DNA from: Pseudarthrobacter chlorophenolicus A6
GTDB taxonomy: Bacteria; Actinomycetota; Actinomycetes; Actinomycetales; Micrococcaceae
Length of the DNA stretch: 64,000 bases
Direction of reading: 5' to 3'
Assembly: GCF_000022025.1 (NCBI RefSeq)
Contig: NC_011886.1
Coordinates: 2,490,980 to 2,554,979, forward strand
Each line of letters begins with the position of its first letter. Within the stretch, counting starts at the first letter, position 1. Below, in pieces: positions 1 through 9,766 of this stretch. The position numbers and the translations under genes are program-made. The notes under the pieces are model-generated. The model worked only from the letters and a program-made list of their open reading frames with translations, had not been told where the DNA came from and made no database searches.

Positions 1-17
1 GAATCGAGAATATGCAT
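1..17 (-). CDS. rplS: 50S ribosomal protein L19, first codons only
   Basis: Only the first five codons and part of the sixth are inside the window. Read on the minus strand they give Met-His-Ile-Leu-Asp, the usual N-terminus of actinobacterial L19. A good ribosome-binding site (CAGGAG) lies just upstream at about 24-31. The place after rimM and trmD is the classical one for rplS in bacteria. L19 sits at the interface between the 30S and 50S subunits. The identification rests on five residues plus gene order, so it is strong by context rather than by similarity. Confidence 0.82.
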
Positions 18-50
18 AATTGCACTCCTGGTGAACGCCACAGGTCATTC

Positions 51-78
51 ACTTTAGGTCACGGCCGGGAAAGCCCAA
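51..78 (-). promoter_or_regulatory. Candidate promoter of rplS
   Basis: On the minus strand a -35 element TTGGGC and a -10 element TAAAGT are separated by 16 nt, with the -10 box about 33 nt before the rplS start. This would let rplS be transcribed apart from trmD. The rest of the trmD-rplS spacer (79-254) holds no ORF or clear terminator that I can see. Confidence 0.5.
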
Positions 79-254
79 CGCCGAAGGCGCAGTGGGAGTA
101 TCCCGCCCGAAGTTAAGTGGTCCGGCCGCCTCACTGGTTGACGAGGCCGGTTGTCAAGCTGTTGGTTGCGCTCCCCCTGTGGCAGGTGCGGACCCAGCAG
201 ACACAAGGACTAATTTTGCCACAGCGGCGCCCGTACAGCCAATCCTGCGCAGCT

Positions 255-1064
255 TCAGCCTGCGGGTTCCGCCGTGCCCTGCCGCCGGACAGGCCTGCCG
301 TCGACAATGTCGTAACCCAGTTCCTGCAGGGCCAGGCGGTCGGCCTTCGGAAGCTTCCCGGCATCGAACACCTCCAGCAGGTCGGGACGCCGCTCGGACG
401 TCCGGCGGAACTGTTCATGGCGCCGCCACTGGGCGATCTTGCCATGGTTTCCGCTCAGCAGGATGGCTGGTACCTCGCGGTCGCGCCAGACGGCGGGCTT
501 GGTGTACACCGGATACTCCAGGAGGCCGTCTGAATGGGATTCCTCCACCAGGGATTCGGGATTTCCCACGACGCCGGGCAGCAGCCGCCCCACCGCCTCC
601 ACCATGGCGAGCACGGCGACTTCTCCCCCGTTGAGGACGTAATCGCCCAGACTGACGGGCCGCACGTCGAAGTGCTCGCCGGCCCATTCGATCACGCGTT
701 CATCAATGCCTTCATAGCGTCCGCAGGCGAAAGCCAGGTGCTCTTCGCCTGCCAGCTCGTGGGCCAGGGCCTGCGTGAAGCGCTCCCCTGCAGGTGACGG
801 AACGATGAGGACGGGCTTGCCCTGGTGCCCGCGCCGCGCTTCGGCAACAGCGGTAAGCGCCTGCGACCACGGTTCAGGCTTCATGACCATGCCGGCGCCG
901 CCTCCGTAGGGAGTGTCGTCCACGGTACGGTGCCGGTCGGTGGTGAACGACCTGAGGTCGTGGACATGCAGGTCCAGGATGCCGTCCTGGCGAGCCTTGC
1001 CGATCAGGGACAGTTCCAGGGGCGCCAGGTACTCGGGAAAGATACTGACGACGTCGATGCGCAT
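255..1064 (-). CDS. trmD: tRNA (guanine-N1-)-methyltransferase TrmD
   Basis: TrmD puts the m1G37 methyl group next to the anticodon of tRNAs with G at position 36, using S-adenosylmethionine, and so prevents +1 frameshifting. The 269-residue protein has the SPOUT trefoil-knot features: [12 protein letters not shown] near residue 55, [11 protein letters not shown] near 115 and [11 protein letters not shown] near 140, followed by the flexible lid ending in ESHSDG. Its ATG directly follows the rimM stop codon with no spacer, so the two genes are translationally coupled. Length and motifs are normal for the family. Confidence 0.97.
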   Translation of the reverse strand: MRIDVVSIFPEYLAPLELSLIGKARQDGILDLHVHDLRSFTTDRHRTVDDTPYGGGAGMVMKPEPWSQALTAVAEARRGHQGKPVLIVPSPAGERFTQALAHELAGEEHLAFACGRYEGIDERVIEWAGEHFDVRPVSLGDYVLNGGEVAVLAMVEAVGRLLPGVVGNPESLVEESHSDGLLEYPVYTKPAVWRDREVPAILLSGNHGKIAQWRRHEQFRRTSERRPDLLEVFDAGKLPKADRLALQELGYDIVDGRPVRRQGTAEPAG

Positions 1065-1610
1065 CTAGTCGGTGCCTTCGGGTTCCGACGGTGCGGCTTC
1101 GCCGGAGTTGACTTCGAAGAGCCCGTCCGGCGGGGTGAGGAGGATGTACCCCTCGCCGACATTGACTTCGGGGACAATCTGCTCGACGAAGGGGATCAGG
1201 ATTTCCTCGCCGTCCGGGGTGGTGACCATCAGCAGGTCCTGCGCCGGGGCGGTGTTGAGGGCGGTCACCTTGCCCACGACCGTGCTGCCCACACGGGCTT
1301 CGAGGCCCACGAGCTCATGCTCGTACCAGCCGTCTTCATCGTCCTCGTCCAGTTCCGCTGTTTCGATGAAGAGCTTGGCGCCACGGAGCGTCTCAGCCTG
1401 GTTGCGGTCCTCGATTTCCTCGAAGGCCAGCAGCAGGATGTCCTTGTTCCAGCGGGCGCTGCTGACTGTCAGCGGCCCGGACTGCGCAGGTTCCACCACG
1501 AACTCCACACCGGGGACGAAACGGTCCCCGGGGGCGTCGGTCATTACCTGGACCGTGACTTCCCCGCGGATGCCGTGGGGCTTGCCGATGCGGGCCACCT
1601 GGAGCTGCAT
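1065..1610 (-). CDS. rimM: Ribosome maturation factor RimM
   Basis: RimM binds ribosomal protein S19 and helps mature the 16S rRNA 3' domain in the 30S head. The protein starts MQLQVARIGKPHGIRGEV, the family signature, and carries an N-terminal RimM barrel followed by a PRC-barrel domain (YEHELVGLEARV onwards). I chose the ATG at 1610 (181 residues) rather than an upstream in-frame start at 1673. An AGAGGA ribosome-binding site lies just before 1610, and the upstream extension runs into the terminator hairpin and is not conserved-looking. It is coupled to trmD downstream. Confidence 0.95.
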   Translation of the reverse strand: MQLQVARIGKPHGIRGEVTVQVMTDAPGDRFVPGVEFVVEPAQSGPLTVSSARWNKDILLLAFEEIEDRNQAETLRGAKLFIETAELDEDDEDGWYEHELVGLEARVGSTVVGKVTALNTAPAQDLLMVTTPDGEEILIPFVEQIVPEVNVGEGYILLTPPDGLFEVNSGEAAPSEPEGTD

Positions 1611-1652
1611 ATGTTCCTCTGTTCGGGTTGGTGCACATTGTGTTGGTTCGTG

Positions 1653-1694
1653 AAAAAACTCCGGCCCCTCCACCAGGTGGTGGAGGGGCCGGAG
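1653..1694 (-). terminator. Intrinsic terminator between khpA and rimM
   Basis: A perfect 17-bp GC-rich stem (1659-1675 pairing with 1678-1694) with a 2-nt loop is followed on the minus strand by six T residues (1658-1653). This is a textbook rho-independent terminator placed inside the conserved rpsP-khpA-rimM-trmD gene order. Confidence 0.9.
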
Positions 1695-1718
1695 AGCAAA
1701 ACTGGTGTTGCCGGACGC

Positions 1719-1961
1719 TCAGCGGCGGCGGTCGGTGTCGACGACGTCAACCCGGACCGGCTCGCCGCCAGCCAGCGCTGCCACGACGGTGCGCAGTGCA
1801 CGTGCCGTGCGGCCCTGGCGGCCGATCACCCGTCCCAGGTCATCCTGGTGAACACGAACCTCGAGGGTATCCCCGCGGCGGTTGTTCTTCGAATTGACCG
1901 TGACGTCGTCCGGGGAATCAACGATTCCGCGGACCAGGTGCTCCAGCGCGTCTGCCAGCAA
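1719..1961 (-). CDS. khpA: KH-domain RNA-binding protein KhpA
   Basis: This 80-residue protein is essentially one KH domain. The nucleic-acid-binding GxxG loop is visible as GRVIGRQGRTA near residue 45. KhpA proteins act with the Jag-type partner KhpB in RNA binding linked to cell elongation in Firmicutes. The same gene sits between rpsP and rimM across actinobacteria. It starts at a TTG one nucleotide after the rpsP stop, so it is almost certainly co-translated with S16. A strong terminator follows it. Confidence 0.92.
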   Translation of the reverse strand: MLADALEHLVRGIVDSPDDVTVNSKNNRRGDTLEVRVHQDDLGRVIGRQGRTARALRTVVAALAGGEPVRVDVVDTDRRR

Positions 1962-1962
1962 C

Positions 1963-2373
1963 TTACTCAGCCTCGGTGGTCTCTGCTTCGGCTTCGGCTG
2001 CCTCAGACTTGGAAGCCTTCTTAGTGATGGCTTCCGGGATGATGACGGAACCCTTCTCCGGTGCGACGAAGGCTTCCTTCTCGCCCTTGGTCTTCAGGGT
2101 GCCTTCCTGGCCCGGGAGGCCCTTGAACTTCTGCCAGTCACCGGTGATCTTGAGGATCGCGGCAACCTGCTCGGACGGCTGGGCACCGACGGAGAGCCAG
2201 TACTGTGCACGCTCGGAAGCGACCTCGATGTACGAGGGCTCTTCGGTGGGGTGGTACTTGCCGATCTCCTCGATGGCACGGCCGTCACGCTTGGCGCGTG
2301 AGTCCATGACGACGATGCGGTAGTACGGGGCGCGCATCTTGCCGAAGCGCTTAAGGCGAATCTTTACGGCCAC
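1963..2373 (-). CDS. rpsP: 30S ribosomal protein S16
   Basis: S16 is a 30S assembly protein binding the 5' and central domains of 16S rRNA. The N-terminus [20 protein letters not shown] is diagnostic. I start at the GTG at 2373 (136 residues). The AGGAG sequence lies about 11 nt upstream of it, whereas the GTG at 2385 would overlap that ribosome-binding site. The C-terminal 35 residues are an Ala/Glu/Lys-rich tail typical of actinobacterial S16. It heads the rpsP-khpA unit. Confidence 0.96.
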   Translation of the reverse strand: MAVKIRLKRFGKMRAPYYRIVVMDSRAKRDGRAIEEIGKYHPTEEPSYIEVASERAQYWLSVGAQPSEQVAAILKITGDWQKFKGLPGQEGTLKTKGEKEAFVAPEKGSVIIPEAITKKASKSEAAEAEAETTEAE

Positions 2374-2598
2374 TTTTGTGGTCACTCCTGTTTCAGAAAA
2401 GGGGTGAACCCGGCGTTCTGCACCCGTGGGGCGGGCCGTACTTGCGGGTTCGAAGGACAGGATCCAGACGCGGAGAGAGGGGCCACGCAGATCGAGTACC
2501 TGTCCATTGTGCCAGATCAGCGGGAGGATTTCGACTTGGCAGCCCGCGTCCGCGGGGACGGCGCCGGGCCCTGCCCAAATCGCCGCGCCGGGGGAAGC

Positions 2599-3037
2599 TC
2601 AGGCGGACCAGACGTACAGTCCCGAGCGCTCCGAATCGCCGATTCCGCCGGCCAGTTCGGCAATTTGCCGGATGTAGGCTTGCGCCTGCCCGGCGTCGAA
2701 GGGCATGTCGTCCTGCGCTGCCCATTGCGCCGCGACGTCCTCGAGGACATCGCCTTCGCCTTCAGTTTCGTAGGTGAGCAGGTCGGCCAGGGCGCGGACC
2801 ATGGCCGGGGGCGGCCAGCAGGGAGTCGCTGGCCACGTCCACCATCGTCAGTTCGTAGTCGGCGCCGCCCGCGTGGACCGCAGTACCTGCCAGGTCTCCG
2901 AGCTGCTCTACTTCGAAGTCGCTGATGCCGGGGATCCGGACCGCGTCGGCGGCGGGCGGGGTGCCCCCGCCGTCAAGGGTTCCGGCGCGCTTCAGGGCGG
3001 CATCGTGGGTGGCTACGAAGATTTCGGTAAAACCCAT
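2599..3037 (-). pseudogene. Uncharacterised acidic protein, interrupted by a single-base frameshift
   Basis: Two overlapping reading frames look like one gene. The first (3037 to about 2812) begins MGFTEIFVATHDAAL after an AGAGG ribosome-binding site. The second, from about 2806 to 2599, starts within AMVRALADLLTYE and ends LYVWSA. Removing one base from the run of five G at 2807-2811 (plus strand) joins them into a 145-residue acidic protein that reads SLLAAPAMVRALADLL across the junction. I do not recognise the family and see no catalytic motif or membrane segment. It lies between rpsP and a VOC gene. It may be a real pseudogene or a homopolymer sequencing error. Confidence 0.72.
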
Positions 3038-3133
3038 GGGAAGTGACCTCTTCCGTGTACGGTACGGCGCGCCGGGGATACCTGCCTGGCATCCCCGGTC
3101 TAACGGTTTCAGCCTAGTACGCGGGAGGGCCGC

Positions 3134-4009
3134 TCAGCGCACCGCAACCCGGATGCTGTTGCGCCATGGGTCCTCGAAGCGCAACTCAGCGCCGGTGTGG
3201 TGCGAGGAGACCCCGGCGACCTTGAGGCGGTCAGCGAGCGCGCCGACGTCGTCACCGGACGGCACCTCGATGAGGACCTCGCCGAGGCCAAGGGTGTCTT
3301 TCCGCGGAACGGCGCCGCGGCTGTTCCAGACGTTCATGGCCATGTGGTGGTGGTAGCGGCCCGCGGAGACGAAGAGGGCCTGCCCGTGCCAGCCGGCGGT
3401 CTTTTCGAACCCGAGCGTTCCCACGTAGAAGTCGCGGGCGGACTGGACGTCGCCCACCTGGAGGTGGACGTGGCCCACGCCGGCGGTGGTCTGCCGCTGG
3501 CCTTCCAGGGACTCCTCGGTGAGGTGCTGCTCAAGGTAGCGCTGGGGCGGGAGCGCCAGGCTGTCCATGACCACGTCGGTGCCGTTCCAGGACCAGTTGC
3601 TGCGGGGGCGGTCCCAGTAGAGCTCGATGCCGTTGCCCTCAGGATCGCTGAAGTAGAACGCCTCGCTGACCAGGTGGTCCGCACTGCCCGTGAAGGCCCG
3701 CGGCTCGAACTGGGCTGCGGTGGCCACCGTGGCGGCGAGCGCCGCCTGGTCTTCGAAGAGGAGGGCCGTGTGGAACAGGCCGGCCTCTCCCCTGCCGGGG
3801 ATGGCCAGTCCGCGGGCCGGGGCCAGATGGACCAGCGGCTTGCCGAGGCGGCCGAGGTAGAGGCCGCCGTCCTGCTCCGCGACCACCTCGAGCCCCAGTG
3901 CGCGCTGGTAGTAATCGGCCATGACCTTCATGTTGCCGACCTTGAGCATTACGGTGCCCATGGCGAGATCGGCAGGAAGAAGATCCTGGCTGGTGGCTTC
4001 TGCAGTCAT
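3134..4009 (-). CDS. VOC-family protein, two-domain ring-cleavage-dioxygenase/glyoxalase type
   Basis: The 291-residue protein has two vicinal-oxygen-chelate modules. The second (about residues 175-285) keeps a metal-ligand pattern: His in GHVHLQVGDV, His in the HHHMAMNVW segment and Glu in VLIEVP. The first shows GNGIELYWDRP. The overall look, including GRYHHHMAMNVWNS, resembles the Bacillus CatE/YfiE catechol-2,3-dioxygenase group, which detoxifies catechols and quinone precursors. I chose the ATG at 4009 because GAGGGAG lies upstream, although an open frame extends to 4081. The substrate is not determined by sequence. A palindromic operator sits in its promoter. Confidence 0.85.
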   Translation of the reverse strand: MTAEATSQDLLPADLAMGTVMLKVGNMKVMADYYQRALGLEVVAEQDGGLYLGRLGKPLVHLAPARGLAIPGRGEAGLFHTALLFEDQAALAATVATAAQFEPRAFTGSADHLVSEAFYFSDPEGNGIELYWDRPRSNWSWNGTDVVMDSLALPPQRYLEQHLTEESLEGQRQTTAGVGHVHLQVGDVQSARDFYVGTLGFEKTAGWHGQALFVSAGRYHHHMAMNVWNSRGAVPRKDTLGLGEVLIEVPSGDDVGALADRLKVAGVSSHHTGAELRFEDPWRNSIRVAVR

Positions 4010-4062
4010 TGAACGCTCCCTCTTCTGGAGGCCGTCCGGATGGGGCGGCCCGTCATGAGTTA

Positions 4063-4091
4063 AAATTACTTGAAGCTTCAATTTATTCCAA
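4063..4091 (-). promoter_or_regulatory. Promoter of the VOC gene with an operator palindrome in its spacer
   Basis: On the minus strand TTGGAA (-35) and TAATTT (-10) are separated by exactly 17 nt. The spacer contains a perfect 12-bp palindrome, TTGAAGCTTCAA, at 4070-4081. A repressor bound there would block RNA polymerase. The symmetry and size resemble sites of MarR-type repressors, but no regulator gene lies next to it. Confidence 0.7.
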
Positions 4092-4110
4092 GTGCAGGAC
4101 GGAGGTTTCC

Positions 4111-5193
4111 CTAGCGGACCACGTGGCCGCCCAAAACTACGTGGGATGGGTGAGCCACGGTCTCCAGGGTCCTCCGGGGATCGTCCCGGAACAGCACGAC
4201 GTCGGCACGCGCCCCTTCTGCCAGCCCGTCAGCGCCCAGCCATGACCGGGCGGCCCAGCTGGCCGCATTGAGCGCCTCGGCCGCGGGCAAGCCCGCTGCG
4301 TGCAGGGCAAGGATTTCGTCCGCGATCCTGCCGTGGCGGATCACGCTGCCGGCATCTGTTCCGGCGAAGACCTGCACCCCGGCTTCCCAGGCCTCCCCTA
4401 CGCGTTCCAGCCGGCGTTCCCAGAGCGCCAGCATGTGGTCGGCGTACACCGGAAACTTGGGCCTGGCCTGGGCGGCAATATCCGGGAACGTGGCGATATT
4501 GACCAGCGTGGGCACGATGGGTACGCCCTGCTCCACGAACCGCGGCAGGTGCCTGGGCAGCAAGCCGGTGGCGTGCTCGATGCAGTCAATGCCTGCATCG
4601 AGCATCTGGTCCAGGGTGTCTTCGGCGAAGCAGTGGGCGGTGACGCGGGCACCTTCGTCGTGTGCGGCACTGATCGCGTCGCGGACGACGCCGGCGGGAA
4701 AGGAGGGTGCGAGGTCGCCGGCGCCCCGCTCGATCCAGTCCCCGACGAGCTTGACCCAGCCGTCGCCGTCGCGGGCTTGCTTGCGCACGGCTTCCACGAG
4801 CCCCTCAGGCTCCACCTCGTGGGCGAACCCCCGAAGGTAACGGCGAGTCCGGGCGACGTGCCGCCCGGCCCGGATCAGCAGCGGAAAGTCGCGGCCGCCC
4901 TGCATCCAGCGGGTGTCCGCGGGCGACCCCGCATCCCGGATCAGCAGTGTGCCTGCGTACAGGTCGGCACGGGCCTGGGCTTCCGACTCGGCGGCGTCCA
5001 CCGGCCCGGCAGGACCCAGGCCGATATGGCAATGGGCGTCAACGAAACCGGGCAGCACCCAGCCGTCCAGCACAATGTCCGGGCCCGCCTCCGGACGGGT
5101 GAATGTCAGGCGTCCGTCCACGGACCAGAGCCCGCGCCGTTCGCTGTCCGGTCCCGTGAGGGCGGTGCCGCTGAAACCGATGATGTATGGCAT
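4111..5193 (-). CDS. Metal-dependent amidohydrolase
   Basis: A 360-residue TIM-barrel amidohydrolase of the imidazolonepropionase-like group. The metal-centre residues are all visible: HxH in FVDAHCHIGLG, a likely carboxylated Lys in GWVKLVGDW, His in VTAHCF, His in CIEHATG and the catalytic Asp in FAGTDAGS. The N- and C-terminal beta-sandwich strands are present (end: LGGHVVR). The ATG at 5193 is preceded by GGAAGAGGAGG at ideal spacing; the longer open frame to 5454 is rejected because it crosses the thiC riboswitch. It probably hydrolyses a cyclic amide or an ester-like metabolite, but the substrate is unknown. It is divergent from thiC. Confidence 0.9.
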   Translation of the reverse strand: MPYIIGFSGTALTGPDSERRGLWSVDGRLTFTRPEAGPDIVLDGWVLPGFVDAHCHIGLGPAGPVDAAESEAQARADLYAGTLLIRDAGSPADTRWMQGGRDFPLLIRAGRHVARTRRYLRGFAHEVEPEGLVEAVRKQARDGDGWVKLVGDWIERGAGDLAPSFPAGVVRDAISAAHDEGARVTAHCFAEDTLDQMLDAGIDCIEHATGLLPRHLPRFVEQGVPIVPTLVNIATFPDIAAQARPKFPVYADHMLALWERRLERVGEAWEAGVQVFAGTDAGSVIRHGRIADEILALHAAGLPAAEALNAASWAARSWLGADGLAEGARADVVLFRDDPRRTLETVAHPSHVVLGGHVVR

Positions 5194-5284
5194 GCATGCC
5201 TCCTCTTCCTGCCCGGTCAGGCTAGCACCGGCAATTAGGACAGGGCTGTCCGCGCCCGCCCCTCGAGTGCGTGTGGTAGCTTCG

Positions 5285-7205
<1,921 letters not shown>

Positions 7206-7239
7206 GCCTGCCGCCGGCGGCGACCGGCGATTGCCTGTG

Positions 7240-7272
7240 ACCGGCCCGAGCAGTCAGGACGCCCGGGCCGGT
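7240..7272. terminator. Possible terminator hairpin between convergent thiC and hydrolase genes
   Basis: A 9-bp stem (7240-7248 with 7264-7272) of ACCGGCCCG type lies at the meeting point of the two genes and overlaps the last codons of the minus-strand gene. No T-run follows, so intrinsic termination is uncertain. Confidence 0.35.
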
Positions 7273-7988
7273 TCACTCCGGCTGACTTCGGCGAGGAACT
7301 GCCGGATGGCCCGGTTGCCGTCGGCTGAGTCGTGGGGCCGGTGCCCGCCGGCGGCGACACGGTGCAGGGCACCGGTTTCCTGCAGATACCCGGCAATCTC
7401 TTCGTAGAGCGGTTCCCACCCCCCGGTCAGGACAAGGGTAGGGACGCCCGGAACGATGTGAAGCGGCGCTTCCCATGACGGTGACTGCAGCCGCAGCCGG
7501 CGGGCTGAGCGCTTCTCCTCCAGGGTTGCCGGCTGGTGCAAACCCGCGGCGTAGACGCGGCGGACGAACTCCCGCTGGAAGTCCTCGTCGCTGAGCTGGT
7601 GGCGGACGTCAAACAGCGGCTTCATCATCCGGATGTGGGCGGCTGTTGCGGGCAGCTCCGCGGTGAGGGAAAGGCAGGCCGGCTCCACCAGGGTCAGCGA
7701 ATGAACGAGGTCCGGGCGCTCCACGGCCGCCATCATGGCCGGAATGGCTCCCTGTGCGTGAGCCACCACGTGTCCTCCGGCAGCACCGCGCCCGTCATCG
7801 CCCAGGGAACGCAGCACGATGGCCGTGTCCTCCGCAAAGGAGGACTCCAGGGGTTCGGCGGTGCTGTGGTATCCGTGCCGGCGGAGGAACAGCGCATCGT
7901 ACATCAGCGCCATGCCGTGCTGCCGGGGCCAGGCGGCGGCGCCGAAAGTCCCCGAGCCGTGCACGAACACTACCCTCTGCTTAAACAT
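7254..7988 (-). CDS. Alpha/beta-hydrolase-fold protein lacking the usual nucleophile
   Basis: The 244-residue protein begins VVFVHGSGTFG, the oxyanion-hole segment of alpha/beta hydrolases, and ends with a plausible catalytic His in AGGHRPHD. At the nucleophile elbow, where GxSxG is expected, the sequence reads HVVAHAQGAI, so the catalytic Ser is Ala. A nearby Asp that could serve the triad is not obvious. The protein may be a non-catalytic family member, or may use another residue. It runs convergently to thiC. The start ATG at 7988 gives a normal N-terminus. The function is unknown. Confidence 0.75.
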   Translation of the reverse strand: MFKQRVVFVHGSGTFGAAAWPRQHGMALMYDALFLRRHGYHSTAEPLESSFAEDTAIVLRSLGDDGRGAAGGHVVAHAQGAIPAMMAAVERPDLVHSLTLVEPACLSLTAELPATAAHIRMMKPLFDVRHQLSDEDFQREFVRRVYAAGLHQPATLEEKRSARRLRLQSPSWEAPLHIVPGVPTLVLTGGWEPLYEEIAGYLQETGALHRVAAGGHRPHDSADGNRAIRQFLAEVSRSEPARAS

Positions 7989-8024
7989 CCCCCAACCCTA
8001 TTCCACCGCACCGGCATCTTAACT

Positions 8025-8075
8025 AAACAGCGCCAGGTGTCGTTGGGACGATTCCAACAACACTTGGCGCTGTTT
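8025..8075. repeat. Long near-perfect inverted repeat downstream of ffh
   Basis: Two 22-nt arms (8025-8046 and 8054-8075) pair with 20 Watson-Crick matches around a 7-nt loop. The element fills most of the 109-nt spacer between the ffh stop and the hydrolase start. On the minus strand it is followed by a weak T-rich stretch, so it could terminate ffh transcription. Its length also fits a repetitive palindromic element. Confidence 0.8.
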
Positions 8076-8097
8076 GCCGCTAATTTCGGGGAGGTTC

Positions 8098-9681
8098 CTA
8101 TTTGCCCAGGAACTTGTCGAAGCCCTTGGGCAGATTCAGCTGGGACGGGTCAAAGTCACCCGACTGCTGGCCGAAGGAAGCTCCGGTGGGCAACGCCTTC
8201 GCGGCGTTCGCCCGGCGTGCCTCGGCGTCCTTCCGCTCCTGGGCAGCCTTGGCCGGGTTGCCGGACTTCGCCTTCTTCTTGGGTGCATTCTTCGCGTTCT
8301 TCCGTGCACCTCCGCCGGCGCCCGGCATGCCTGGCATCCCGGGCATGCCCGGCATGCCGCCCTGGGCCATCTTCTTCATCATCTTCTGAGCCTGTGCGAA
8401 GCGTTCCAGCAGCCCATTGACCTCGGAGACGTGGACACCGGAACCACGCGCAATACGGGCACGGCGCGAACCGTTGATGATCTTGGGGGCCACGCGTTCG
8501 TGCGGCGTCATGGACCGGACGATTGCTTCCACGCGGTCGATCTCGCGTTCGTCGAACTGCTCCAGCTGCTGGCGGATGTTCTGGGCGCCAGGCATCATCA
8601 TGAGCATTTTCTTCATGGAGCCCATGTTGCGGATCTGCTGCATCTGGGCCAGGAAGTCGTCCAGGGTGAAGTCTTCCTGGTCGGCGAACTTCTTCGCCAT
8701 CCGGGCAGCTTCGTCTTTGTCCCAGGACTTCTCGGCCTGCTCAATGAGCGTGAGGACGTCGCCCATATCCAGGATGCGCGAGGCCATCCGGTCCGGGTGG
8801 AACAACTCAAAGTCGTCCAGGCCTTCACCGGTGGACGCGAACATGACGGGCTTGCCGGTGACCGAGGAGACCGACAGCGCGGCACCGCCGCGGGCATCGC
8901 CGTCGAGCTTGGACAGGACGATGCCGGTGAAGTTGACGCCCTCGTCAAACGCCAGGGCCGTGTTCACGGCGTCCTGGCCGATCATCGAGTCAATGACAAA
9001 GAGGACTTCGTTGGGCACGATGGCCCGGCGGATCTGGCGCGCCTGCTCCATCATGTCCGCATCGACGCCGAGGCGGCCCGCGGTGTCCACGATAACGACG
9101 TCGTGCAGTTTCTGGCGGGCTTCCTCCACGCCGGCCCGGGCGACAGCCACGGGATCGCCGGCCGGATGTTCCAGCTCGGTTGAGGTGGCACCGGGGTGCG
9201 GGGCGAAAACAGGCACGTTGGCCCGCTGGCCCACCACCTGCAGCTGGGTGACGGCGTTGGGCCGCTGCAGGTCACACGCCACCAGCATGGGGCTGTGGCC
9301 CTGGGACTTCAGCCACTTGGACAGCTTGCCCGCAAGGGTGGTCTTGCCCGCGCCCTGGAGGCCGGCCAGCATGATGATTGTGGGGCCGTTCTTGGCCAGG
9401 CGGATGCGCCGGGTCTCGCCGCCGAGGATCTCCTTGAGTTCCTCGTTGACGATCTTGACGATCTGCTGGCTGGGGTTCAGCGCCGCTGAGACCTCGGCGC
9501 CCAGCGCACGTTCGCGCACGCGGCTGGTGAATTCCCGCACCACGGGAACGGCAACGTCCGCGTCCAGCAGGGCGCGGCGGATCTCCCGGACGGTGGCATC
9601 GACGTCGGCCTCCGTCAGGCGGCCCTTGCCGCGGAGATTCTTGAAGGTTGCTGTCAACCGGTCAGAGAGTGAATTGAACAC
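8098..9681 (-). CDS. ffh: Signal recognition particle GTPase Ffh (SRP54)
   Basis: Ffh binds signal peptides of membrane and secreted proteins as they leave the ribosome and delivers them to FtsY. The 527-residue protein has the N and G domains with GLQGAGKTTLAGKL (G1), DTAGRL (G3) and the TKLDGDARGG-like segment (SKLDGDARGG, G4). A methionine-rich M domain follows, with a Gly-Met repeat MPGMPGMPGMPGAGGG and a Lys/Ala-rich tail. It starts at a GTG (9681). Its partner ftsY lies about 5 kb away in the same orientation, with unrelated genes in between. Confidence 0.97.
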   Translation of the reverse strand: MFNSLSDRLTATFKNLRGKGRLTEADVDATVREIRRALLDADVAVPVVREFTSRVRERALGAEVSAALNPSQQIVKIVNEELKEILGGETRRIRLAKNGPTIIMLAGLQGAGKTTLAGKLSKWLKSQGHSPMLVACDLQRPNAVTQLQVVGQRANVPVFAPHPGATSTELEHPAGDPVAVARAGVEEARQKLHDVVIVDTAGRLGVDADMMEQARQIRRAIVPNEVLFVIDSMIGQDAVNTALAFDEGVNFTGIVLSKLDGDARGGAALSVSSVTGKPVMFASTGEGLDDFELFHPDRMASRILDMGDVLTLIEQAEKSWDKDEAARMAKKFADQEDFTLDDFLAQMQQIRNMGSMKKMLMMMPGAQNIRQQLEQFDEREIDRVEAIVRSMTPHERVAPKIINGSRRARIARGSGVHVSEVNGLLERFAQAQKMMKKMAQGGMPGMPGMPGMPGAGGGARKNAKNAPKKKAKSGNPAKAAQERKDAEARRANAAKALPTGASFGQQSGDFDPSQLNLPKGFDKFLGK

Positions 9682-9753
9682 GCGCCGTGAACTTCTTTCA
9701 GGAGATGATCGGGACTCGACTATCTAGGGTACCAAGTCGGGCACGCCAGATGG

Positions 9754-9766
9754 CATGCTGGCAAAA
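9754..9766 (+). promoter_or_regulatory. Possible leaderless -10 box of the zwf paralogue
   Basis: CATGCT ends 6 nt before the ATG at 9766 and there is no Shine-Dalgarno sequence. The spacing matches several clearer cases in this window, but the box is a poor -10 consensus. Confidence 0.35.

Noticed and set aside
92..634. Open frames on the plus strand over trmD
   Set aside because: They overlap a well-supported trmD on the other strand and have Pro/Arg/Ala-rich composition without motifs.
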